The position numbers and the translations under genes are program-made. A model generated the notes under the pieces. It did not search any database and was not told where the DNA came from. It saw nothing but the letters and a program-made list of their open reading frames with translations. Of a stretch of DNA of 64,000 bases, positions 52,639 through 63,944 are shown in pieces; positions within the stretch are counted from its first letter, which is position 1; each line of letters opens with the position of its first letter. The stretch is from an uncultured Prevotellaceae bacterium (GTDB lineage: Bacteria > Bacteroidota > Bacteroidia > Bacteroidales > Bacteroidaceae), in NCBI GenBank assembly GCA_902780635.1, contig CACZGH010000007.1:124001-188000 (forward strand). Direction: 5' to 3'.

Positions 52639-54579
52639 TTAAAAGCTCACGACCATAAAGGCGCGGGGAGGCACGTTAGTGCGATACACGTTGCCGCCAC
52701 CCTGTACGGGTGTGACTTTGGTGGTGACGGGAGAAATCTGCTCAGGACGGCCCACTAAATTTTCCATCTTCATATCGCCCTTAAGCAAGATGCACTCACC
52801 CTCGCCCAAATTCTTCAGGCCTTTGAACTCAACGCAGACATCCTGCGGTTGGTCGGAAGAGTTGACGAGCTTGACGATGTATTTCTTGGCGTCCTTGTCA
52901 TAGACTGCGCTGGCATAGAGGCCATTCTCACCCTCGACGGGCTTGCCGTTCTCGGTCAGTTTCAGCACGTTGGTGCCCTTATAAGTGCCATAGAGCATCT
53001 GCACATACCAGTTGGCAGAACGCACGCTCTTCAGGTTGTCAAACCAGATAAGGTCAGGTTTCCACTGCCAACCCTCCACATGAGCAAAGAGCGGGGCGTA
53101 GGTGGCCTGCCACACCACATCGGCGTTGCGCTCCAGACCCGTCATAAAGGCAGCCTCGGAGAGAGCGGCCTCCCAGTTGTTGAATTCGCCACGTCCATGG
53201 GCGGCATACTCGCCAGCAAACACCTTCGGTCCCTTGCGATCGTAGTTGTCATAACGCCCGGCATTGTCGAAGAACCACTGCGGCGGTTTGTAGTAGTGCT
53301 CGTCCACGAGGTCCAACTTCAGGCGTTTCATCTCCTGCCAACCGTAGTCGAAGTCCTTGCCGTCGGCAGAAGGACCACTGGTACCACAAATCTTGATGTT
53401 GGGATACTTGGCGCGGATGGCCTGGATAAACTTCTCCAAGCGCGGAGGATACAGCTCACCCCACTGTTCGTTGCCCACACCGATCTGTTTGAGGTTGAAC
53501 GGCTGCGGGTGTCCCATGTCAGCACGCAGCTTGCCCCACTTTGTCGTCACGTCGCCATTGGCAAACTCGATCAGGTCGAGGGCGTCATCGATATAAGGCT
53601 GTAAGGCGTCAACAGCCACATGGGCATCCTCTGTATGGTTCTGGAACTGACATGCCAGACCGCAGCTCACCACTGGCAGTGGCTCAGCGCCGATCTCCTC
53701 AGAGAGGAGGAAGAACTCGTAGAAGCCAAGACCGTAGGTCTGGAAATAGTTGGGGTACATACGATGGGCGAAGGTGTAGTTCCAACGGTTCTCGTTGAGC
53801 GGACGATTTTCCACCTGTCCTACGGAGTTTTTCCACTGGTAGCGGGTCTCCAAGTCGGTGCCCTCAACGATACAACCGCCAGGGAAGCGGAAGATGCCAG
53901 GATGCAGGTCGGCCAGGTCTTTCACCAGGTCGGCACGCAGGCCATTCCAGTTGTCGGAGGGGAAGAGTGACACATGGTCGAGGTCGACACCTTCGGCTGT
54001 CTCCAAGAAGATGCGCATGAGACCCTTCGGTTCGGTCACTTTTGATGTGACAGAAGCGGTGTATTTCTTCCAGTCGCGGCTGTTGATAGTGATACGCTCA
54101 CGTGCCACGATGCTGTTGCGGGAGTCTACCAGTTCCACACGGATGCGGGCAGGCGCGCTGCCAGCGTCATGCAGACGGGCATAGACAGAGAAGTCATACC
54201 GAAGACCCTGTTTTAAGCCCATGCCAAAGAAACCGCGGTTCTCCAGACCCGTACGCTTCTCGATATGTCCGGAGTCGCCGAGCACCACATAATGGGGGTT
54301 GCGGTCGAAAGCGGGGCGGGTGGTGCTCACCTGCACGTTGCCAAACATATTCCATCCCATCAGAGCGTCAGGGAACTCGAAAGAGCGGTTTTCCACCATC
54401 TCGGCATAGAGACCACCGTCGGCGCCGAAGTTGATATCTTCGAAGAAGATACCATACATGGTAGGTTGAATCACTGCGCCAGGCTTTTTAGCCTGAACGA
54501 CCAACTGTCGCTGTGCGCTTGCCGGCATGGTGAGGGCCAAAGCGACAAGTAGCATGCTTAAAAACTTCATCTTTTGCAT
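52639..54579 (-). CDS. GH51 alpha-L-arabinofuranosidase, exported
   Basis: This enzyme releases L-arabinofuranose from arabinan, arabinoxylan or arabinogalactan. The 646-residue protein has a signal peptide (cleavage near ASAQ), an N-terminal PTMYGIFFEDINFGADGGLYAE motif and a CBM-like beta domain (about 90-200). The catalytic barrel carries acid/base Glu in GVGNEQWGELYP and nucleophile Glu in FAGEYAAHG, and a C-terminal beta-sandwich (about 520-640) follows. An alternative start is three codons downstream. It lies 98 bp downstream of GH2 on the same strand. Confidence 0.95.
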   Translation of the reverse strand: MQKMKFLSMLLVALALTMPASAQRQLVVQAKKPGAVIQPTMYGIFFEDINFGADGGLYAEMVENRSFEFPDALMGWNMFGNVQVSTTRPAFDRNPHYVVLGDSGHIEKRTGLENRGFFGMGLKQGLRYDFSVYARLHDAGSAPARIRVELVDSRNSIVARERITINSRDWKKYTASVTSKVTEPKGLMRIFLETAEGVDLDHVSLFPSDNWNGLRADLVKDLADLHPGIFRFPGGCIVEGTDLETRYQWKNSVGQVENRPLNENRWNYTFAHRMYPNYFQTYGLGFYEFFLLSEEIGAEPLPVVSCGLACQFQNHTEDAHVAVDALQPYIDDALDLIEFANGDVTTKWGKLRADMGHPQPFNLKQIGVGNEQWGELYPPRLEKFIQAIRAKYPNIKICGTSGPSADGKDFDYGWQEMKRLKLDLVDEHYYKPPQWFFDNAGRYDNYDRKGPKVFAGEYAAHGRGEFNNWEAALSEAAFMTGLERNADVVWQATYAPLFAHVEGWQWKPDLIWFDNLKSVRSANWYVQMLYGTYKGTNVLKLTENGKPVEGENGLYASAVYDKDAKKYIVKLVNSSDQPQDVCVEFKGLKNLGEGECILLKGDMKMENLVGRPEQISPVTTKVTPVQGGGNVYRTNVPPRAFMVVSF

Positions 54580-54629
54580 TTTTAGTAATATGAGGTTATT
54601 GTTAGGAGGTTATTTTTGGCTTTTTTCTT

Positions 54630-54659
54630 GTCGTAATAACGATATTACGTGATAACGAC
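54630..54659. repeat. GTCGTAAT/ATTACG palindromic element
   Basis: GTCGTAAT begins and ATAACGAC ends a 30-bp imperfect palindrome with ATTACG inside. It lies between GH2 and GH51 and resembles the element at 35844-35918. Confidence 0.5.
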
Positions 54660-54677
54660 AGCTCGAAAAATATTCAT

Positions 54678-57833
<3,156 letters not shown>

Positions 57834-57858
57834 TTAAGCCATTTGTTCTATTTCTGAC

Positions 57859-57888
57859 CCCCTCCCCTAGGGGAGGGTTAGGGAGAGG
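57859..57888. repeat. CCCCTCCCC palindrome repeat (copy 1), supplies GH105 stop codon
   Basis: CCCCTCCCCTAGGGGAGGG is followed by TTAGGGAGAGG. The GH105 stop codon (TAG, minus) is the centre of the palindrome, and the repeat encodes the last residues LSLTLP. A near-identical element lies at 60247-60280. Confidence 0.85.
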
Positions 57889-59063
57889 TATCTCACATAC
57901 TCACAGGCGGCAAGCAGGAAAGCGCCCACTCCAAAATTGGCCTCGCTGTTGGCGTCGACCACTTGTCCGGGAATGGCTTTCTCGCCGATAGGCTGCACAT
58001 AACCGATGCGTCCGTCGGGCTGCATAGCGGTCTTGGTGAGGTATTTCCACGCTTTGCGGATCACAGGGCGGAACTCTTTCGCCGGCAGGTAACCATTGTT
58101 GACCCCCCACAGGATGCCGTAGGTGAAAAAGGCGGTGCCACTGGTCTCAGGCCCAGGGGCTTGATGGGGGTCCATCATTGAGCGGGTCCAATAGCCTTCT
58201 TTTTGTTGCAAACGGGCCACGGCACGTGCCAGCCGCACGTATTTGTCGACGAAAAACTGGTGGTGCTGATACTCACGGGGCAGGTCTTTCAGCACTTTGG
58301 CCAAGCCAGCCAACACCCATCCGTCGCCTCGCGCCCAGAAGTCTTTCTTTCCAGCCTCAGTCTTGTGTTTGGGATAGACATACTTGCCGTCGCGGAAATA
58401 GAGGCCGGTCTCGGCGTCGAGCATGATGCTGTCGGTGTAGAGGAGGTTTTCGTATAGTTTGTCGAGGTAACGCTCGTCGCCGGTCAGACGGTACATTTTG
58501 GTCATCACAGGCATCACCATATAGAGGGCGTCAGCCCACCACCAATAGTCATGGGCGGTGGAGTAGGCTTCATATTGCATCACTTCCTTGGCGCGCATGA
58601 TGCGTTTGTTGGGGTTGGAGTGCATGGGCATCTTCTTCATTCCATTCGCACTGGGCACATATTGTCCCATCGCCACCCTGTAGAGGTCAATGTAGGTCTG
58701 AAAACAAATCTGCCAGTCGCCAAAAAGCACATGCTGCTGACCTTCGCCATAGGTCTTATAGAGCCACTTCTCGGGGTCTGTCTCCGTGGCACCCATCCAG
58801 TGGTTGTGTTCTGCCCAACGCAAGGAGTAGTCGAGATAGCGCTCCTCGCCTGTGAGGAAGTAGGCTTCCATATTGCCGGTGTGATAGGCAGCGTTGTCCC
58901 AGAAGGAGCGCACCTCTGCGGCATGGTTGCTCTGCCAGTAGGTGTTCACACGGTCGATGATGGCCAACACTTGCTGGGCCTTTTTGCTATAGGTGGCAGC
59001 TGACAGCGGCTGGAGAACCACTACCAACAACACTGACCATAATATCTTTCTCATATATTTCAT
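57867..59063 (-). CDS. GH105/GH88-like unsaturated glucuronyl/galacturonyl hydrolase, exported
   Basis: This 398-residue (alpha/alpha)6-barrel enzyme resembles YteR/YesR, which removes the unsaturated galacturonyl residue left by rhamnogalacturonan lyases. A signal peptide (cleavage near LSAA) precedes the catalytic region. Aromatic and acid-rich motifs include FWDNAAYHTGNMEAYFLTG, the catalytic-type Asp in HDYWWWADALYMVMPVM and FWARGDGWVLAGLAKVL. The last six residues come from the CCCCTCCCC repeat. It is first in the minus-strand GH105-GH2-GH51 run. An alternative start is MRKILW (59054). Confidence 0.88.
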   Translation of the reverse strand: MKYMRKILWSVLLVVVLQPLSAATYSKKAQQVLAIIDRVNTYWQSNHAAEVRSFWDNAAYHTGNMEAYFLTGEERYLDYSLRWAEHNHWMGATETDPEKWLYKTYGEGQQHVLFGDWQICFQTYIDLYRVAMGQYVPSANGMKKMPMHSNPNKRIMRAKEVMQYEAYSTAHDYWWWADALYMVMPVMTKMYRLTGDERYLDKLYENLLYTDSIMLDAETGLYFRDGKYVYPKHKTEAGKKDFWARGDGWVLAGLAKVLKDLPREYQHHQFFVDKYVRLARAVARLQQKEGYWTRSMMDPHQAPGPETSGTAFFTYGILWGVNNGYLPAKEFRPVIRKAWKYLTKTAMQPDGRIGYVQPIGEKAIPGQVVDANSEANFGVGAFLLAACEYVRYLSLTLP

Positions 59064-59192
59064 TTTTTGATACCAACAACCTCACCACCTCACAACTTCT
59101 GCAAATATAGTGTAAATTAAGCGGAACACAAAATTTTTCGCCTCATTTTCGCTCTTTCACATCTTTTCGCCATCAAAACCACAAAAAATCAT

Positions 59193-59200
59193 TACCTTTG
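59193..59200 (+). promoter_or_regulatory. -7 box of YqiA-like fusion gene
   Basis: TACCTTTG matches TAnnTTTG, 28 bp before the start codon, in a 165-bp gap divergent from GH105. Confidence 0.55.
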
Positions 59201-59228
59201 CAACATCCACCATCATCAAGTCAAAACA

Positions 59229-60224
59229 ATGGAAAACAAATACGTCAAACAATTTCCCGACCTGATGGTCGGCAAAAAAGTAATGTACGTGCACGGTTTC
59301 GGCTCCTCAGCACAGTCAGGCACTGTCAGACGTCTGCGTGAGGTGCTCTGCAGTGCCACCGTTATCGCCGAGGACATGCCATTGCACCCACAGGAAGCCA
59401 TCGACCTGCTACACCATCTCTGCGAGGAGCACCATCCCGACCTCATCATCGGCACATCAATGGGAGGAATGTATACCGAGATGCTCTACGGCTACGACCG
59501 CATTGTCATCAACCCGGCTTTCGAGATTGGCGACACCATGGTGGCACATGGTATGACAGGGGCACAGACCTATCAGAACCCACGCAAGGACGGGGTGCAG
59601 AACTTTCTTGTCAACAAGGCCATCGTGAAGGAATATAAAGAAATCTCCTCGCTGTGTTTCAGCGGCGTCAACGACGAGGAGAGACAGCGTGTGTGGGGAC
59701 TCTTCGGTGACGAGGACAAGACCGTCGACACCTTCGATCTCTTCCGCCGGCACTACCCCACAGCCATCCATTTCCATGGGGAGCACCGCATGGACGACCG
59801 CTCGTATATGCATGCTGTCATGCCCGTGATAAGATGGATTGACGACCGACAGGAGGGGCGCGAGAGACCTGTGCTCTTCATCACCATCGACAGTGTGCGC
59901 GACGCTTATGACAAGCCACGAAGTAGTGCCCAAAAGGCGTTCCGACATCTGTTGGAGACCTACAACCTCTATTTTGTGGCACCCGCCGATGCCAACGCAC
60001 CTCAAGCCATGCCACAAACCATGGCTTGGCTACAACAGTATTTCGACGCACCCGTCTACGACCATATCATTTTTTCCAACCAGCCACACCTGCTCATCGG
60101 CGACTACCTCATCAGCACCACACCCTGCGACAATTTCATGGGCACCACCCTCCAAATCGGAAGCGACACCTTCAAAACCTGGGAGGAAATCATCACCTAC
60201 TTCGACCGCCTCCACCCACATTGA
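59229..60224 (+). CDS. YqiA/YcfP-like alpha/beta hydrolase fused to a degenerate HAD (NT5C-like) domain
   Basis: Two domains appear in 331 residues. The N-terminal part (about 15-195) is a YqiA-type esterase: VMYVHGFGSSAQS, nucleophile motif GTSMGGMY (Ser about 79), Asp in FGDEDKTVD and His in HGEHRMDD. The C-terminal part (about 213-330) aligns with cytosolic 5'-deoxyribonucleotidases, keeping YNLYFVAPADANAP, TMAWLQQYF, GDYLI and LQIGSDTFKTWEEII. The catalytic DxD is ITIDS, the Lys is lost, and DYLIDD is DYLIST. So the esterase should be active and the HAD domain dead, perhaps a nucleotide sensor. It is a single-gene unit on the plus strand among minus-strand glycan genes. Confidence 0.8.
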   Translation: MENKYVKQFPDLMVGKKVMYVHGFGSSAQSGTVRRLREVLCSATVIAEDMPLHPQEAIDLLHHLCEEHHPDLIIGTSMGGMYTEMLYGYDRIVINPAFEIGDTMVAHGMTGAQTYQNPRKDGVQNFLVNKAIVKEYKEISSLCFSGVNDEERQRVWGLFGDEDKTVDTFDLFRRHYPTAIHFHGEHRMDDRSYMHAVMPVIRWIDDRQEGRERPVLFITIDSVRDAYDKPRSSAQKAFRHLLETYNLYFVAPADANAPQAMPQTMAWLQQYFDAPVYDHIIFSNQPHLLIGDYLISTTPCDNFMGTTLQIGSDTFKTWEEIITYFDRLHPH

Positions 60225-60246
60225 CCCTACCGTCTTATTTTTGCTT

Positions 60247-60280
60247 CCCCTCCCCTTTGGGGAGGGTTAGGGAGGGGTTT
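60247..60280. repeat. CCCCTCCCC palindrome repeat (copy 2) / terminator
   Basis: CCCCTCCCC-ttt-GGGGAGGG is followed by TTAGGGAGGGG. It sits between the convergent YqiA-like and heparinase-like genes and touches the latter's stop codon. It could terminate both. Confidence 0.8.
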
Positions 60281-62144
60281 AATTACTAATAACCACTACC
60301 TCCACTCTCCCTTTCTGCGTCTCCTTCTTCACTGTCAGCACGATGCGGTACATCCGATCGCCCCATACACGTCGCAACAGCGGATCGAGCAACTCACTAA
60401 TGTCCTCCACCTCTGCTGACAACGCACGGGCATCGTATTTCAGACGATATTTGCCCAAAGTGATGATGGCACCACCCTTCTCGACTACCGGCTTTACCGG
60501 CGTCATAAACATCAGCCGTGAAGGGGCTTTAAATGCCGACAACTCATAATCCTCGGTGATTCGAACCGTCGATTTCCCCACTGTCACCGTGCGCCGCCAC
60601 GACTTCACAGCGGCTTCGGGAGGATAAGCTCCTGCGATGTCCAGACAGAGCATGCCATCTTTGTGTGTGACAAGTCGGGAGGCATACTGCTTGCCGTCTT
60701 TTTGGTCGACACCATTGATCTGGGGCAGATTGTGATACTGCGACTGCATCGTCCAGATGGAATAGCGGTCGCCGGAGAAGGTCTTGGAGGTGTACTCCCC
60801 CACCCCGACATCAATAAGCAACGGCTCATTGTCAGCATACACCACGAATGACCCCACATCGTTGTGATTGTGGTTCTCACCATTGGTGCCACCCTTCATC
60901 GCCACAAAAAACTCCCCTCGACGGGCGGTCATGATCTGAAGGTCGGGCAACCACACATCACGCAACTGTGGCTCACGAGGCTGCTCTAAGGCAAACTCAT
61001 TGACATGGCGCAGGAAAAACAACTCACGCCCCAAGGTGGGGAAATTGCCACTCTTGTCATAAAGCGGCGCTGGGTCGGCAAGAATTCCCTTACGCTCTCC
61101 GAGATAAGCGGCAAACTCACGCATCGTCCTATCGTTGAGATACAGACCAAAGGGGTAGACCACATTCACCTGCTGGAGGGTCTTGTTGTCGTGGGAGTCA
61201 GCAAAATTGACACAGTAGTCATGGCCGATATAGATATTGTAGACATAACTGCCCATAGCACGCAATTTGGGATCATTGCTCCAGTCAAAACGTCCGCCAG
61301 TAGCAAGACGAAGCAACTCAAGTTCATCGAAAAGGGAAGCGGCGGCGCGGTCCCAATAACCCGGTCCCTCATCGCAGCCACCATCGTCATGATAGGCATC
61401 CATAAAGGCATGCATGGCTGCAACTATCTGCTCCACAGCCGCCACCTGACGACCACGGTCGGCCTCGCAAAGCAACACACACGCCAGCCAGTTGCTACAA
61501 ATCCAAGGATTCCAGTTCATACCTGCCGTCTTCCACCAATATTTCTCTTTGAGTGCTGGCTCTAAGATACGACGGCTGATCTCGCCGTCAATACGTTGGG
61601 CCAAATCGGGAGTGAACGCATCCAACTGGGGGCGGAGCATATACGTGGTCCAGACGATAAGACTGGCGGTCTCAGCATTGAATAAGTCCACATTCTGGTC
61701 ATGACTGAGGGGTATTTTCTTGCCATAATGGGCAGGAAGGCCCCACCAAGTCTCTTCACAGAAACTGCCCAGGCCATTGATGATGTCGGACAAAAAGCGG
61801 CCTTTACCTTCCATCACCTCAGCCATCACGAGGGCGGCCAATTGTCGACGCTTCTCAAAACTCAGTGCCTCGTAGTTGACACGGTTGCCTGTGGTCTTGA
61901 ACTCGGCAAACACACTGAAAGGCAACATCTGCCATGGCTTACCCAGATACTGTTCTCCATACCTTATATAACTGTCACGCATATCCAATGGGATGGAGTC
62001 ACGCCAATACACATCGCCGGCACGGGGGATGGGTGCAAAAGCACGGGGAGCCACTAAAGCTGACTGCCAGTCGTCAGACTCTGCTGCCCAACCCTGACAC
62101 CAGCTACACAACATGATCAAAATCACAAACAGTCGCATCTTCAT
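60279..62144 (-). CDS. Heparinase II/III-like exported protein (polysaccharide lyase fold)
   Basis: This 621-residue protein has a signal peptide (cleavage near GWAAE), an (alpha/alpha) toroid domain (about 60-340) and a C-terminal beta-sandwich. The heparinase II/III motif GENHNHNDVGSFVVY (about 415-429) contributes metal/catalytic His residues. The segment CDEGPGYWDRA holds the Tyr typical of these lyases. The substrate could be uronic-acid polysaccharide such as pectin-derived or host glycosaminoglycan; pectin is favoured by the nearby GH105. Its promoter gives an almost leaderless mRNA (-7 box only 14 bp from the ATG). Confidence 0.85.
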   Translation of the reverse strand: MKMRLFVILIMLCSWCQGWAAESDDWQSALVAPRAFAPIPRAGDVYWRDSIPLDMRDSYIRYGEQYLGKPWQMLPFSVFAEFKTTGNRVNYEALSFEKRRQLAALVMAEVMEGKGRFLSDIINGLGSFCEETWWGLPAHYGKKIPLSHDQNVDLFNAETASLIVWTTYMLRPQLDAFTPDLAQRIDGEISRRILEPALKEKYWWKTAGMNWNPWICSNWLACVLLCEADRGRQVAAVEQIVAAMHAFMDAYHDDGGCDEGPGYWDRAAASLFDELELLRLATGGRFDWSNDPKLRAMGSYVYNIYIGHDYCVNFADSHDNKTLQQVNVVYPFGLYLNDRTMREFAAYLGERKGILADPAPLYDKSGNFPTLGRELFFLRHVNEFALEQPREPQLRDVWLPDLQIMTARRGEFFVAMKGGTNGENHNHNDVGSFVVYADNEPLLIDVGVGEYTSKTFSGDRYSIWTMQSQYHNLPQINGVDQKDGKQYASRLVTHKDGMLCLDIAGAYPPEAAVKSWRRTVTVGKSTVRITEDYELSAFKAPSRLMFMTPVKPVVEKGGAIITLGKYRLKYDARALSAEVEDISELLDPLLRRVWGDRMYRIVLTVKKETQKGRVEVVVISN

Positions 62145-62157
62145 CTTCTTTTTTCCG

Positions 62158-62189
62158 CAAATTTAGATAAAAAATAGGTACAATGCAAA
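62158..62189 (-). promoter_or_regulatory. Consensus promoter of heparinase-like gene
   Basis: On the minus strand, TTTG (62189-62186), exactly 20 bp, then TAAATTTG (62165-62158). The start codon at 62144 leaves a leader of about 7 nt. Confidence 0.8.
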
Positions 62190-62379
62190 ACAAAAGTTTT
62201 GTTTTTGCCCTCAGTTCTCACAAAATCACCTCTCACATACTTTGATTCCGCTCCTTCAAATAGATGTTTGCCTACTCATAAAATTTGATGATTCGATACA
62301 CCAGACATGTCTCTTCAGCGTCAACAACACAAAAAGAAAAATATCAATCTCTACTTTTATTGCTCATACTAGTTTTGGA

Positions 62380-62393
62380 TTGATATAAATCAA
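62380..62393. promoter_or_regulatory. FNR-type box 1
   Basis: TTGATATAAATCAA is an exact match to TTGAT-N4-ATCAA, the consensus of FNR in the FNR/CRP family. It is centred 31 bp from box 2. The preceding bases 62190-62379 hold nothing recognisable. Confidence 0.7.
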
Positions 62394-62410
62394 GACTAAA
62401 TACTGAAAAA

Positions 62411-62424
62411 TTGATATAAATCAA
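62411..62424. promoter_or_regulatory. FNR-type box 2
   Basis: This is a second exact copy, TTGATATAAATCAA, centred at 62417.5, which is 71 bp from the centre of the -7 box at 62485-62492. It lies about three helical turns from box 1. Confidence 0.75.
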
Positions 62425-62461
62425 GAAAGATTGGTTTTTTTACAATAAATCACCAAAAAAG

Positions 62462-62492
62462 TTGCAATTGACATGAAATCTTTTTACCTTTG
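62462..62492 (+). promoter_or_regulatory. Promoter of candidate sRNA
   Basis: A TTG remnant of the -33 box (GTTG, 62461-62464), 20 bp, and TACCTTTG (62485-62492). The weak -33 match would suit activator-dependent transcription. Confidence 0.65.
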
Positions 62493-62494
62493 CA

Positions 62495-62558
62495 ATGTGT
62501 TTTTCATAGTATTAGATTTAAGGTTAACAAGGTTGGGACTCGGCGGAGTCCTTTTTTT
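62495..62558 (+). ncRNA. Candidate ~64-nt small RNA under FNR-type control
   Basis: Transcription from the promoter above should start near 62495 and end at an intrinsic terminator: GGACTC-GGCG-GAGTCC (62536-62551) followed by seven T. No ORF with an ATG fits in between. The transcript contains TAGATTTAAGGT (62513-62524), which is identical over 12 nt to the leader of the 10.2-kb mini-gene. It could act in trans as an sRNA, or be an early-terminated leader of the SUMF1-domain gene 290 bp downstream. I recognise no known RNA family with certainty. Confidence 0.6.
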
Positions 62559-62714
62559 ATGTCTATACTTTATCTTTCGGTTTTCGGTTTTCGCATTTCG
62601 CCCCTCACCACTTACCACTCCTTCTCCGTACACTACTTGGCTTTGCCGAAGTCATTAAGTTCTCACAAATATAAAAGAAAAGCGTCTTCCCTTTTTCATT
62701 TCATCCGTTTTTCG

Positions 62715-62805
62715 TAACTTTGCCACTGCGTGGCGAAGTTACTCCGTCTCGGCATAAAAAATGAATGAATTCATTTTGTTCTGCTCTCGACTTTTCGTAA
62801 CTTTG
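62715..62805 (+). repeat. 83-bp promoter repeat, diverged copy, upstream of SUMF1-domain gene
   Basis: One unit runs from TAACTTTG (62715-62722) to the next TAACTTTG (62798-62805), again 83 bp apart. It keeps GCCAC-TGC-GTGGC and the central GAATGAATTC palindrome. Here the arms read AAAT/ATTT rather than AAAG/CTTT, a symmetric change. The second -7 box lies 43 bp before the SUMF1-domain start. Confidence 0.85.
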
Positions 62806-62847
62806 CAAAACTTTTCAAGCGATGAAATAAAAAGTATACACTTTATC

Positions 62848-63681
62848 ATGAGCAAACTCATATTTAAAACAGCACTCTATCTCCTCTTTGCCACGCTCCT
62901 CACCACGGCTTCCTCCGCATACGCACAAGAACCTATGGGCAGAATGATGGACGAACCATACATCAACGGTCCCGCCCCCCAACCCATGGAAACCGACGCC
63001 ACAAAAGAAACCATCACTGTCAACGGCGTGTCGTTTCGTATGGTCAAAGTGAGGGGGGGAGCTTTTGTCATGGGTGCCACTGAAGAACAAGGCAGCGACG
63101 CTGAAAAAGAAGAACAACCGGCACACATGGTGACCGTGCAGGATTTCCTCATCGGTGAAACTGAAGTGACGCAAGAACTGTGGGAGGCTGTCATGGGATT
63201 CAACAACTCACACTACAAAGGACCACAACGACCGGTGGAAAGCATGAGATATGTCGACTGTGAGTCGTTCTTCTTCAAACTTAATTTCCTCACCAATAGA
63301 AATTTCAGACTACCCACAGAGGCGGAATGGGAGTACGCCGCAAGAGGGGGAAACAAAGCCACACCCACCAAATATGCCGGCAGCGACGACTACGACGAAG
63401 TGGCATGGTATTGCAACAACAGCGGAAACGTGCCTCATGACGTGAAAACAAAAGCCCCCAACGAACTGGGTCTCTACGACATGAGCGGCAATGTGGACGA
63501 GTGGTGCTCGGACGCTTGGGCCAGCTATGACCCGGCACAAAAAACACATGCTGACCCAAAAGTCAAAGTAAGAAGAGGTGGAGGATTCCTCGACTTTGCC
63601 AAGCACCTCCGTGTCTCCGACCGACGAAGCTGCTCAGAACAAATGTGGCACAACGACATCGGACTGCGACTGGCCGAGTAA
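62848..63681 (+). CDS. SUMF1/FGE-sulfatase-domain exported protein
   Basis: This 277-residue protein has a signal peptide (cleavage near AYAQ) and then a formylglycine-generating-enzyme-like fold: VRGGAFVMGATEEQGSDAE, FLIGETEVTQELWEAVM, FRLPTEAEWEYAARGG, YDMSGNVDEWC and GGGFLDFAKHLRVSDRR. The paired active-site cysteines of true FGE are not found at their usual place near the C-terminus, so sulfatase activation is unlikely. Many Bacteroidetes use this fold for other roles. The longer ORF start at 62761 lies inside the repeat; I chose MSKLIFK because a signal peptide begins there. Confidence 0.88.
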   Translation: MSKLIFKTALYLLFATLLTTASSAYAQEPMGRMMDEPYINGPAPQPMETDATKETITVNGVSFRMVKVRGGAFVMGATEEQGSDAEKEEQPAHMVTVQDFLIGETEVTQELWEAVMGFNNSHYKGPQRPVESMRYVDCESFFFKLNFLTNRNFRLPTEAEWEYAARGGNKATPTKYAGSDDYDEVAWYCNNSGNVPHDVKTKAPNELGLYDMSGNVDEWCSDAWASYDPAQKTHADPKVKVRRGGGFLDFAKHLRVSDRRSCSEQMWHNDIGLRLAE

Positions 63682-63723
63682 AATTCCCAAGATTTTCAAT
63701 ATAAAATTCCCAAGATTTTCAAT
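63681..63723 (+). repeat. Direct repeat AAATTCCCAAGATTTTCAAT
   Basis: Two identical 20-bp copies (63681-63700 and 63704-63723) lie 23 bp apart, directly at the SUMF1 stop codon. Their role is unknown; similar A/T-rich direct repeats may mark an insertion or a lost gene. Confidence 0.8.
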
Positions 63724-63812
63724 TTTAAGCACAAAAAAATAGTGCATTTATACTCCAAGATGGTCTTGTGAGTAAAAAATCTTTAAGTCAGATGCACAAA
63801 AACAAACTGTGA

Positions 63813-63944
63813 CTCTATGACCTCATGGGCCGCCGACTCATAACACCGCTCTCGCATGGCGTCTACACCCGTGGCGGTAGGAAGTATGTAAGTGAAGCAT
63901 TCGCAAGCATCCTATCAGGTTCAAATTCGATGAAAAATCCCTGA
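63813..63944 (+). pseudogene. Remnant of a T9SS type A C-terminal sorting domain
   Basis: In one frame, preceded directly by a stop codon, the DNA reads LYDLMGRRLITPLSHGVYTR then GGRKYV, closely like the last strand pair of T9SS sorting domains in Prevotella (LYDLxGR...GVYIxxGRKYVVK). It has no start codon or signal, and after KYV the sequence diverges instead of ending. It is the tail of a deleted surface protein. The remaining bases to the window end show no gene. Confidence 0.7.

Noticed and set aside
62848-63681. Bona fide sulfatase-activating FGE
   Set aside because: The active-site cysteine pair is not in its expected C-terminal position, and no sulfatase gene is nearby.
63918-63932. 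GGTTCAAATTCGA resembles a tRNA T-arm
   Set aside because: No acceptor stem, D-arm or anticodon arm can be folded around it. It lies in the sorting-domain remnant.
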